From an uncultured Flavobacteriaceae bacterium (lineage in GTDB: Bacteria; Bacteroidota; Bacteroidia; Flavobacteriales; Flavobacteriaceae), in NCBI GenBank assembly GCA_938029725.1, contig CALHGE010000047.1, positions 1-37,677 on the forward strand: a stretch of 37,677 nt of DNA. Reading direction: 5' to 3'. The notes under the pieces were generated by a model, which was not told where the DNA came from, searched no databases, and saw only the letters and a program-made list of their open reading frames with translations. This document shows positions 8,089 to 15,614 of the stretch, one piece after another; within the stretch, counting starts at the first letter, position 1; every line of letters starts with the position of its first letter. The translations under genes were made by a program, and so were the position numbers.

Positions 8089-9642
8089 TTACAAAATATC
8101 TTTAGGAAGTATTTTACGTGTCCAAGTTTTGATACGTTTTACTCGACTAACCTCTGAATCAGGATTGAATTCTAAGGTAGTCTCCCAAGCATTTTCGGGT
8201 TTGAATTCTTTTTCCATTCCTTCAAGAACAGTTTTAGCAACCTGTTCTGAATACATGATAGCCAAACATTCTGTGTTCAGGTTTGCGCTTCTAGGGTCCA
8301 AATTAAAGGTGCCGATTACGGTGGTTTCCCCGTCTACGATCATACTTTTGGCGTGTAAACCGAATATAGGCTGGTAGTCAATAGAAGCCTGTAATTCACC
8401 GGTCATAATTTGTTTGCGTTCCGCAGCATCAGGTCTGAATTCGAAAATACGTACACCTGTTTGCAATAGCGCCTTTCGGTCTTTTTGATAACCGCTAAAA
8501 GCCTCTAAATTATCAGTAGATGCGAGACTATTGGTCAGTATTCGGACTTTTACGCCTCGATCTGTTGCGTCTTGAAATAGTTGACGACTTAATTCAGAAG
8601 TGATCAAATACGGACTCTGAATATCGATTGTTTTTTTGGCATTCTTTACTAAACGGATGAGCCTACTTGTGGAAATTCCACCACCTCCAAGTCCGCTATT
8701 GCCATCATTTTTACCGGGCTCGTCAGATACAAATTCCACATCATCTACCCAGACTAAAGCTCCTGAGTTTTTTAAGATCGGAAATGCCGTGGGTAATTTT
8801 TTAATTTTTTCTCTTACCTGAGGCCAAAAATTATCAGGGTTACAGGCATATTCATGTAATTTGGCGAAACGATTTTCATCGCTAATATTATCAGGAACCG
8901 TAGCTATTAAATCTACTATAGCAACACTTAAGTCGGTATTCCAGAATTTTACAAAAGAACTATTGACCGCTTGAGTTTCTTTTCCTAAAAGTAAAACATC
9001 TCTATCTCTAAAATTGTATTCGTGGTCGTAATCGAAATATTCATCAGCTATATTTCTTCCTCCAGTAATAACCACTTTTCCATCTACAATAAAGGTTTTA
9101 TTGTGCATACGTTGATTCGCTGAACGAAAATCGCTTGCGAATTTCCCTAGCTTGCTAAAAATGTTCTTCCCAAGGTTTACACCAGGGTTATAGACTTTAA
9201 TTGTAATGTTTTCGTGAGAATCTAAAGTTAGAATATCTTGAATGTCAGCATCTACCATAATATCATCTACCAACAAGCGTATTTTTACGCCTCTATCCGC
9301 CGCACGTACGAGATAATCGCAAGCGATAAGGCCAACATTATCCGTAGAAAAAATAAAATATTGTATATCGATGGTTTGCTCGGCATATTCTGTTAACCAG
9401 GCTCTTGTGATCATTGCGCCACCACCATCTTCCAGTACGTAAACTCCGGTTTTTGTTTCCATCAATTCGGAAATATCTTCCAATTCTTTTGACAGACTTA
9501 TTGAATCATTTCTATGAATGTTTTCACAGAAGTTGGTAGTCAGCATTCCTTCCAAATGATTTTTTTTATCCTTGCAACAGCTGAAAAGAAAGCATACCAG
9601 TAGAAAACTTAAAAAGTATATGGTGGGTTTTGCTAGGGTCAT
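8089..9642 (-). CDS. Phospholipase D-like / ClsC-like lipoprotein
   Basis: A 517-residue protein with two HKD motifs of the phospholipase D superfamily. The first is in MHNKTFIVDG with GGRNIADEY, the second in LHAKSMIVDG with GTFNLDPRS, so both halves of the active site are intact. The layout, including AWLTEYAEQTIDIQYF and VKIRLLVDDI before the first motif, resembles the cardiolipin synthase ClsC (YmdC) branch. The N-terminus is a lipoprotein signal (CFLFSC, Cys at about 22), which would tether it to the envelope surface of a membrane. It could synthesise or remodel cardiolipin or hydrolyse phospholipids; sequence alone does not decide. The TPR gene lies 23 bases upstream on the same strand, suggesting one transcript. 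Confidence 0.85.
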   Translation of the reverse strand: MTLAKPTIYFLSFLLVCFLFSCCKDKKNHLEGMLTTNFCENIHRNDSISLSKELEDISELMETKTGVYVLEDGGGAMITRAWLTEYAEQTIDIQYFIFSTDNVGLIACDYLVRAADRGVKIRLLVDDIMVDADIQDILTLDSHENITIKVYNPGVNLGKNIFSKLGKFASDFRSANQRMHNKTFIVDGKVVITGGRNIADEYFDYDHEYNFRDRDVLLLGKETQAVNSSFVKFWNTDLSVAIVDLIATVPDNISDENRFAKLHEYACNPDNFWPQVREKIKKLPTAFPILKNSGALVWVDDVEFVSDEPGKNDGNSGLGGGGISTSRLIRLVKNAKKTIDIQSPYLITSELSRQLFQDATDRGVKVRILTNSLASTDNLEAFSGYQKDRKALLQTGVRIFEFRPDAAERKQIMTGELQASIDYQPIFGLHAKSMIVDGETTVIGTFNLDPRSANLNTECLAIMYSEQVAKTVLEGMEKEFKPENAWETTLEFNPDSEVSRVKRIKTWTRKILPKDIL

Positions 9643-9665
9643 AAAGTTTGAAGTTCTATATAAAT

Positions 9666-10685
9666 TTACTGAACTATTTCTATCTGTGAAGTCATCGGTC
9701 TTTGGTTGTCATCAGAACTTGAAACCTGAATATAATAATCGCTTGTCACCTCAACAATTTGACAGGTTAAAACCATTTTCGGAATATCTTTTTGTTCGGG
9801 TTTCGCTAAATTCACAACTGGTGTTAGGGTATAGGTACATTCGTCGACCCAATTCACTTTAAGTTTTAGTTTGTAGCCCAAGGCCTCATTTTCTTCGATC
9901 TGATAGTCTTGATTTCGCGCGATTTTGGTTACGCCGTCACGTAGACTTTCAATTTGGAAATTTCCAGTTTTTACATTCGAACAATTCTCGCATTGTCGGT
10001 TAAAATCGCTTAGGTATTCTTTTGTGATTGGTTGCCCGCCAAGTGCTCTAGTAGCTTGAAGGTATTTTTTGGCATTACTGCAATCTTGACTATTCAAATA
10101 CACGATTGATAGTTTGTAGGCAGTATGAATATAACCAGGATCAATAGCATACGCGTCTAAAAGTTTCTCCTTGGCGGTTTTTAGATTTTTTTGAGCTTTC
10201 TTATAATTTGAACGTACATCAGCATAATATTCTCCCAAGTAGGTTGTGGCATAATCCGTTAGAATGGCAGCACTTTTGGGGTCAAGTTTTAGGCCCTCTT
10301 TATATTGACTTCTTGCTTCGTCATATGCTCCCATCGCGGTGTAAACCGCACCGTAGCCCCAATATACTCCTGAGTTTTTTGGATTTAAGAGATAGGCTTG
10401 ATTAAAGCGATACATGGCGGTTTTTAAATCTCCCTTATACAAATAGTCAAAACCGATACGAATCATTTCGTGTGCCGCTTCAGATTTCGATTTTCCGGCA
10501 TCAACAATAGCGTTGATAAATCTTGTGTTCGTAGCGATTTCCTCTTTCGTTTTTTCAGTAGTACCAAATTCAGGAAGCATACGAATATTTTTTTTCGCTT
10601 CCACTTGCCATGATTTGAAAGATGGCTGTTGGGCGTAAGCTCCTAAAGAGAATACAAAAGAAAGTGCTATGGTAATATATTTCAT
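9666..10685 (-). CDS. Periplasmic TPR-repeat protein
   Basis: A 339-residue exported protein. A signal peptide ends at about residue 19 (LGAYAQ). Residues of about 65-210 form at least three tetratricopeptide units, with IGFDYLYKGDLKTAMYRF, YGAVYTAMGAYDEA and LSIVYLNSQDCSNA as helix pairs, preceded by a possible cofactor-free helical region. The last 100 residues look beta-rich and have no family I recognise; a CENC pair lies between the two parts. TPR domains bind peptides or partner proteins. It is 23 bases upstream of the phospholipase D-like gene, so it may act with that lipoprotein, but that is inference from position. Confidence 0.75.
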   Translation of the reverse strand: MKYITIALSFVFSLGAYAQQPSFKSWQVEAKKNIRMLPEFGTTEKTKEEIATNTRFINAIVDAGKSKSEAAHEMIRIGFDYLYKGDLKTAMYRFNQAYLLNPKNSGVYWGYGAVYTAMGAYDEARSQYKEGLKLDPKSAAILTDYATTYLGEYYADVRSNYKKAQKNLKTAKEKLLDAYAIDPGYIHTAYKLSIVYLNSQDCSNAKKYLQATRALGGQPITKEYLSDFNRQCENCSNVKTGNFQIESLRDGVTKIARNQDYQIEENEALGYKLKLKVNWVDECTYTLTPVVNLAKPEQKDIPKMVLTCQIVEVTSDYYIQVSSSDDNQRPMTSQIEIVQ

Positions 10686-11222
10686 AGGTTGAATTTAACC
10701 CATTTATAACGGAAAGTGATTCGTTTTGTTGCTGTTAACCCGTTTTTAGCTTTTGATATAATGTGAATTTGTGCATAGGTTCCGCTTCGCGATACGCATA
10801 GGCTAAAGGGGAAATAATCTAGAATATAGTATGAGGGTAAAAAAAACCTGTTACGTTCCTTCTTGTGAATACTAGGAGAATGAATCTATTTTTTAATAGC
10901 CCCTTAGTATGATTGTACGTATTTGTGAAATGGTAGGTGCTTAGATCAAATTTACGGTCTTCATTCTTTCGAAATTGGCAGCTGAAATATCAAACCATCT
11001 GATTGCAATTGACATTGTCTTTTGCTTTATCGCTTCATCTTAGTACAAAGATATTTAATTAAAAACGAACCCTTATACGGTTGGTTTTTGATTCGCTCTT
11101 CTGATACTTTTTTAATAAAAACAGACTATTTAGACCCGTCGTAATTGTTGAAAGAAGGTAAAAAACCTTCGATTAAAAACCAGTTCAATCGCTAAGGTGT
11201 TCTGGCCCTTGAATTCACTGAC
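10686..11222. other. Long intergenic stretch without a gene
   Basis: More than 500 bases with no credible reading frame on either strand. It holds the promoter region of the TPR gene at its left end. It also contains a short direct repeat GCATAGG at 10773 and 10796, and a small hairpin GAAGGT/ACCTTC at 11154-11170 with an all-A loop. I see no RNA gene or mobile element. Confidence 0.5.
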
Positions 11223-11287
11223 CGAGCATTTTTAACACTTTATCCTAATTTTTGTCAAGTGCCGAAAAATAAGGCTTTTCAGCGATT
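11223..11287 (+). promoter_or_regulatory. Conserved upstream element, copy 2
   Basis: This is the counterpart of the block at 57-121, with the same length and no gaps. CGAG is at 11223, CACTTTATCC at 11236-11245, then TGTC, CCGAAAA and CGATT at the same offsets. It ends 66 bases before the ATG of the second small secreted peptide, compared with 54 bases in copy 1. Between the element and the gene is a small hairpin TTGGG/CCCAA (11321-11334). A shared regulator for the two peptide genes is the simplest reading. Confidence 0.6.
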
Positions 11288-11353
11288 GAAATCTAGTTGA
11301 GGCATCAGTCTGTTGTTATTTTGGGCTAACCCAAGTAAATAATAAACCTACTT

Positions 11354-11641
11354 ATGAAGTCTCTTATAACTCTTCTTTTTACGCTTTCATGTAGCATTGC
11401 TGCTTTAGCAAACACAAACGAATATAGCTTAGAATTAAATTCCAACAGTGAAGGTTCTAATCAAATTCAATTTTCTCAAGCGGATGATTTTTTTGATACT
11501 GGCATTGTTGTTGCTATTGAGTATAGTGAAGTTGAAACAGTAACTGCAAGTAAGGTTGTTCGTTTATACAAGTTCAAAAATTCGAGAATAAAAAAAGCAT
11601 TAGCTTTTAAGACAAAAAGAAACAAAGTCAAAATCGCTTAA
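11354..11641 (+). CDS. Small secreted basic peptide, copy 2
   Basis: A 95-residue protein with a signal peptide (MKSLITLLFTLSC, cleavage near ALANT at about 20) and an acidic, Ser/Asn-rich middle. It ends in a basic tail containing VVRLYKFKNSR, KALAF and KRNKVKIA, which aligns with the tail of the 78-residue protein at 176-412. The two middles share little beyond GIV, so only the tail and the upstream element are under clear conservation. A 41-residue membrane peptide gene follows 26 bases later, and a strong terminator closes the unit at 11921. The function is unknown. The tail has nine or more Lys/Arg residues, compatible with binding to an anionic surface, which is speculation. Confidence 0.8.
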   Translation: MKSLITLLFTLSCSIAALANTNEYSLELNSNSEGSNQIQFSQADDFFDTGIVVAIEYSEVETVTASKVVRLYKFKNSRIKKALAFKTKRNKVKIA

Positions 11642-11667
11642 GTTTTAACCCTAATAAAACATAAACC

Positions 11668-11793
11668 ATGATTGTATTAGCATCTTTAATTCCTGCAGTA
11701 GTTCTTAGCATTTTGCTTTTAAAAACAAAAAAGCAAAATAAAAATTTAGAACCCATTAAAGTAAGGGTTCAAAACAATAGAAGACAGTTTTAG
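11668..11793 (+). CDS. 41-residue membrane peptide
   Basis: A short gene starting at the ATG at 11668 and ending at TAG 11791-11793. The product begins with a hydrophobic segment (IVLASLIPAVVLSILLL, residues 2-18) followed by a strongly basic tail (KTKKQNKN, then VRVQNNRRQF). It would be a single-pass membrane peptide. It lies 26 bases after the small secreted peptide gene and 88 bases before the terminator stem, so it is probably in the same transcript. It has no family I know, and at this length the call rests on composition and position. Confidence 0.5.
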   Translation: MIVLASLIPAVVLSILLLKTKKQNKNLEPIKVRVQNNRRQF

Positions 11794-11880
11794 TTTTTAC
11801 GATACAAAGTCCCACTCTTAATCTGCCTCTTTACAAAGTAGTTTGAGGGTTTTGTTCACCTATGAAACCATATTAATTAG

Positions 11881-11921
11881 GCATCAAACAATTCCTTGAG
11901 GAAACGTTTGGTGCTTTTTTT
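11881..11921 (+). terminator. Strong intrinsic terminator
   Basis: The outer stem pairs 11881-11889 with 11906-11914 (nine pairs, one G-T). An inner stem TTCC/GGAA (11892-11895 with 11900-11903) is capped by TTGA. Seven T residues follow (11915-11921). It ends the transcript of the second small peptide gene and its 41-residue neighbour. Confidence 0.9.
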
Positions 11922-11998
11922 GTTCGAGCTATAATTGGGCAGTAATTATTTAGGAAGAAAACAGCCCTTGCTCAATAGAAAAAGACTGGTAAATTTCA

Positions 11999-13132
11999 TT
12001 AGGCTATGAAGTTATTTTTATCCTTCATCGTAAAGAGGTCTATCTTTTCATTTCTACCCTTGAGTTCACATTCACCGATAGGTACGATATCATACTCCTC
12101 TGTACTATTCAAAACCGCAAGTAAATCTTTTGAAATTAGCATATCAATATTATGTTGCTTGCAAGTTGATTGTATTCTAGAGGTGGTATTCAAAACATCA
12201 CCCGTAAAAAATATTTCTTTTTTTAATACTCCAATTTCCCCTGTAGTCACCTTTCCGAAATGGAAGCCAGCCCTATATGTTGGAACCACACCAAATCTTT
12301 TGATATATTCATCAGATGATTTTTGGAATATCGCTATTGTTTTAAAAAAGCATTCAATACAATTATTATCAGCTAATCCTTTCTTCATATTCCAGGAGAC
12401 AATTACTTCGTCGCCCGCATATTGATAGACCTCACCTCCTGTTTGAACAATAGCTTCGGTTAAATCTGCGTAGTATTTTCTGAGCAGGTTAAAATATTCT
12501 TTATGGCCTAGTTTTTCAGCTATTGTGGTTGAAGCAGTCATATCAAGAAACATAAATATGCGTTCTTCTTCTATAGGGTGATGGTATTTTCCGGTAAAAA
12601 AATTATTAAAAACACCACTACCTAGGTAGTCAGATACTTCTGCAACGAATAGTGTTAAAATGGTAATAACGCTAGCAAAAATCAGGATGCTCCAAAAAGA
12701 AAAATTGGAAACGAATTGTAAGATTGAATCTATGACTTTTGAATCGAACATTGAAACAGCTAACCTTGAACTAAATAAAAGTAGCATTGAAACTAAAAGA
12801 AGGAAAACAATTAATGCTAGATAAAGCCCGGTTTTGAATATTATCTTTTGCCGAAAACTTCTTGTTTTGTCATATTTGGCGACTATTTTAGTCTCGAGAG
12901 CACCAATTAAGAGCCCTATAAGTAATGAGCTTAAAAACGAGGATAGAATCGAAGTCTCAAAGTCATACAAATTATTAGTAGCCGGATAGGTTTTTGAATT
13001 GCCTAAGATTCCGTATTCGATAAGACTATAAAGAATTCCGCCCATTGACCAAATGAGACCAAATTGAATGATTTTATAGAGATCTCTTCTTTGATCTGGA
13101 GCAATCTTCATTGAACTTGTTTTGATAATCAT
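11999..13132 (-). CDS. Membrane-bound class III adenylate/guanylate cyclase
   Basis: A 377-residue protein making cAMP or cGMP. The first 185 residues contain about four membrane helices (near 20-40, 58-78, 100-122 and 145-165) and no HAMP domain. The cyclase domain follows at about 190-370. Visible catalytic parts are FLDMTAST (first metal Asp), AGDEVIVSW (second metal Asp) and GDVLNTTSRIQ, where Asn and Arg stabilise the transition state. The Lys in KKEIFFTG sits where adenine-specific enzymes have lysine, so ATP is the likelier substrate. A second ATG at 13111 is possible. It is monocistronic and ends next to the peptide-operon terminator region. The membrane part is not a family I can name and may sense a lipid-soluble or membrane signal. 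Confidence 0.85.
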   Translation of the reverse strand: MIIKTSSMKIAPDQRRDLYKIIQFGLIWSMGGILYSLIEYGILGNSKTYPATNNLYDFETSILSSFLSSLLIGLLIGALETKIVAKYDKTRSFRQKIIFKTGLYLALIVFLLLVSMLLLFSSRLAVSMFDSKVIDSILQFVSNFSFWSILIFASVITILTLFVAEVSDYLGSGVFNNFFTGKYHHPIEEERIFMFLDMTASTTIAEKLGHKEYFNLLRKYYADLTEAIVQTGGEVYQYAGDEVIVSWNMKKGLADNNCIECFFKTIAIFQKSSDEYIKRFGVVPTYRAGFHFGKVTTGEIGVLKKEIFFTGDVLNTTSRIQSTCKQHNIDMLISKDLLAVLNSTEEYDIVPIGECELKGRNEKIDLFTMKDKNNFIA

Positions 13133-13173
13133 GAATCTATTTCGCCATTCAGTTTTTTGAAATGAGAAATACG

Positions 13174-14082
13174 TTAATTTAAAGTACGATATTCTGAAGG
13201 AGTATTACCTGTTTTTGATTTGAATAATTTGCTAAAGTGTTGCGGGTATTGGAAACCTAAATTGAAAGCAATTTGGCCCACTGAGTCTTGAGAATTTAAT
13301 AGCGAATTCTTCGCTTTATTGATAAGAAATGAATGAATGTGGTCTTTTGCACTTTTTCCAGTTTCGAGTTTCAGCAAATCACTTAGGTAGGAGCCAGACA
13401 TGTTTAAAGCTTCTCCGCATTGTTTAATTGTCGGAATTCCTTTAGTTACGATTTCATTTGAGGAAAAGTACATTTTTAAAAACGCTTCGAATTTAGTAGC
13501 GAAGTCTTTGTTCAAGTTCGTTCGAGTATAAAACTGCCTATCATAATATCGATTACTATATTTTAGTATGGTTTCGAGGTTTTGAACGATTAAGTCTTGC
13601 GAATATTTATCTGTGTTTTGGTGTATTTCTACTTCGATTTTATCGACTAATTCTACTAAAGATATTTTTTCTTTTTCAGAAAGATGTAGTGCTTCGTTTA
13701 TATCGTAATTAAAAAAATTATAATGATTAATCGTTCTACCCAATTCAGATTTTAGTATCAAATCTGGATGAAAAAATATACTCCAGCCGGTACCAGCACT
13801 TTCGTCTAGAGAACTGTCAAAAGAAACCACCTGATTTGGCGCTATAGATACTAGAGTTCCTTCTTCAAAGTCGTAGGTGTTCTTTCCGTATTGAAATGAA
13901 TTGCCGTTTAGTTTTCCTTTCATTGAAATAAGATACAAGTCGCTGGTAAGTTTGATATTACTAAAATTGAAATCAGTTTTCGGCCATTTTCTGATGATAG
14001 CAATTAAAGGATGAACAGGCTTTGCTAAACCAAACATTTGATGAAGCTGAGAAATACTAGAAATGTTTATAAAATCAGACAT
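13174..14082 (-). CDS. AraC-family transcriptional regulator
   Basis: A 302-residue regulator. Residues 1-190 form a cupin-like sensing domain with no metal motif that I can see. The C-terminal AraC DNA-binding domain has its first helix-turn-helix near IKQCGEALNMSGSYLSDLL and its second at GQIAFNLGFQYPQHFSKLF, ending in TGNTPSEYR. Its start overlaps the end of the upstream membrane protein gene by eight bases, so it is the third gene of an operon with the short-chain dehydrogenase. This arrangement suggests it controls its own operon in response to a small molecule, perhaps one handled by the dehydrogenase. The ligand is unknown. Confidence 0.88.
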   Translation of the reverse strand: MSDFINISSISQLHQMFGLAKPVHPLIAIIRKWPKTDFNFSNIKLTSDLYLISMKGKLNGNSFQYGKNTYDFEEGTLVSIAPNQVVSFDSSLDESAGTGWSIFFHPDLILKSELGRTINHYNFFNYDINEALHLSEKEKISLVELVDKIEVEIHQNTDKYSQDLIVQNLETILKYSNRYYDRQFYTRTNLNKDFATKFEAFLKMYFSSNEIVTKGIPTIKQCGEALNMSGSYLSDLLKLETGKSAKDHIHSFLINKAKNSLLNSQDSVGQIAFNLGFQYPQHFSKLFKSKTGNTPSEYRTLN

Positions 14083-14488
14083 TCATTTTGTTGTTTTTTA
14101 ATTCATTAGCGCTTAAGTAACCAAATATCATAGTTAATAAGCCTCTAATGCTATCTCCAATCAAACCATCGGTTCGACCCAATTGAAAAAAGGTAAACAA
14201 TCCGAAAGTAAGTAAAAAAGCACCTATTACTACCCCCAATGTAGTTCCTGAAGTTTTTCCTTTTATCGTCCACACCATACTCAAAATCATTAGCGCTGTT
14301 AAAAGTAATAAATAGAGCCCTAATGCGATGCCGAGAATATCTAATTGGCTACTGTATTTGATGCCAAAAGCGCTAACTAAGGTGGTTTGAAAGTCAAATA
14401 ATAACATACTTCCGAGACCTAATTCGATGATTGCTTGGATGGCTAATAGTACTATAAAAATTCGTGTAATTACTTTGCTTTTTTTCAT
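14075..14488 (-). CDS. Four-helix membrane protein, unknown function
   Basis: A 137-residue protein with four predicted membrane helices (about 8-30, 46-70, 77-98 and 104-122) and a short polar C-terminus (ELKNNKMNV). No catalytic or binding motif is visible and I do not assign a family. It lies 12 bases after the dehydrogenase gene and overlaps the AraC regulator start by eight bases, so it is the middle gene of a tight three-gene operon. It might move or sense the compound acted on by the dehydrogenase, which is inference from context. Confidence 0.7.
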   Translation of the reverse strand: MKKSKVITRIFIVLLAIQAIIELGLGSMLLFDFQTTLVSAFGIKYSSQLDILGIALGLYLLLLTALMILSMVWTIKGKTSGTTLGVVIGAFLLTFGLFTFFQLGRTDGLIGDSIRGLLTMIFGYLSANELKNNKMNV

Positions 14489-14500
14489 AAAGGATAGGTT

Positions 14501-15400
14501 TTAGTATTTGATTTTTGTTAGCTGTTCAGAGCGTGTCCAAAGTTTTTTTGCGTTCTCTAGGTTATGCGACATCGTATTAGAACTAACGACTTTAGGAAAA
14601 CCTTTCGCTTCCATAAAGCCTGAAGGGCCAAAAAAGTCTCCTGATTTTGCACCTTCATCTACTGCAGCTCTCAAGGTTGGTAATACCCCTTTTTCTACGT
14701 TTTGAGAAAATAAGGGAGTTGTTATTCTCCAAAAGAGAGAATGTTTTTGGAGCTCCGTAGCAGTCCATCCTGGGTGTGCAGCGGTTGCCATCGGGTAGGT
14801 GGCATCCTCTTTATGTTTTCGTGCTAATTCATAGGTGAAATACAGGTTTGCTAATTTGCTGTCACCATAGGCATTCGAGGTTTTATATGCTCTCTTTTCC
14901 CAATGGAGGTCATCAAAGTTGATGTTTCCTGATTTATGACCAACACTGCTTGTAGCTACTACTCTTGAGCCTTTAGTTTTTATTAATAATGGCATTAACA
15001 AACCGGTTAATGCAAAATGACCTAAATGATTAACACCCATTTGTATTTCAAAACCGTCTTTTGTTTTTGAATAGGGGCACATCATAAGGCCTGCATTATT
15101 GATTAAAATATGTAACTGTCTGTAATCATTTGTAAATTCCTTTGCAAAAGAATGTATTGATTCTAAACTGTTCAACTCAAGATGTCTGATATCAATTTTT
15201 ACATTTGGAAACGCTTCGCGAATTTCCTTAACAACGAATTCCGCTTTTTTGGTGTTTCTAACAGCCATTACTACAGTTGCATTTTTACTCGCTAGTACTT
15301 TTGCGGCTTCTTTACCCAAACCGCTAGTGGCTCCAGTAATTACGATTACTTTATTTTTCTGATTGGGTATATCAGCGCTGTTCCATCTTGATTTCGTCAT
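14501..15400 (-). CDS. Short-chain dehydrogenase/reductase
   Basis: A 299-residue NAD(P)-dependent oxidoreductase of the classical SDR fold, closest in feel to the retinol-dehydrogenase/protochlorophyllide-reductase-like group (long form, about 300 residues). The cofactor motif is TGATSGLG, followed by NNAGLM. The active site has Ser in VVATSSVGH and the Tyr-Lys pair in YGDSKLAN. The Arg in MAVRN after the second strand favours NADPH. The start is set at the ATG at 15400; an in-frame start at 15433 would add 11 residues unlike the family. It is the first gene of an operon with a membrane protein and an AraC regulator. The substrate cannot be read from the sequence. Confidence 0.88.
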   Translation of the reverse strand: MTKSRWNSADIPNQKNKVIVITGATSGLGKEAAKVLASKNATVVMAVRNTKKAEFVVKEIREAFPNVKIDIRHLELNSLESIHSFAKEFTNDYRQLHILINNAGLMMCPYSKTKDGFEIQMGVNHLGHFALTGLLMPLLIKTKGSRVVATSSVGHKSGNINFDDLHWEKRAYKTSNAYGDSKLANLYFTYELARKHKEDATYPMATAAHPGWTATELQKHSLFWRITTPLFSQNVEKGVLPTLRAAVDEGAKSGDFFGPSGFMEAKGFPKVVSSNTMSHNLENAKKLWTRSEQLTKIKY

Positions 15401-15614
15401 ATTGTTTTGCTTTTCCAAATATTGATAGCGCAAGCTTATGACTATTTTAAGTATGAATTCTATCGATTTCGCAGAAGCTTGAATACATATCGCAGTTTTG
15501 TTGTTATTGAGCTAGTGTCGAGCCTCTGTCGCGCAGCCGGTAATGTACTTCACTTTCTATAAAGATTAAAGCTTGTGTCGCCTATCGGTTTTGTTGTATG
15601 CTCCACTTATTGGC

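Noticed and set aside
10773..10802. GCATAGG direct repeat as a mobile-element or attachment site
   Set aside because: The copies are seven bases long and 23 bases apart, with no integrase, transposase or matching terminal repeat nearby.
12006..12425. 139-residue open frame on the plus strand over the cyclase gene
   Set aside because: It lies fully opposite a well-supported cyclase with catalytic motifs, has no recognisable domain and no clear start context.
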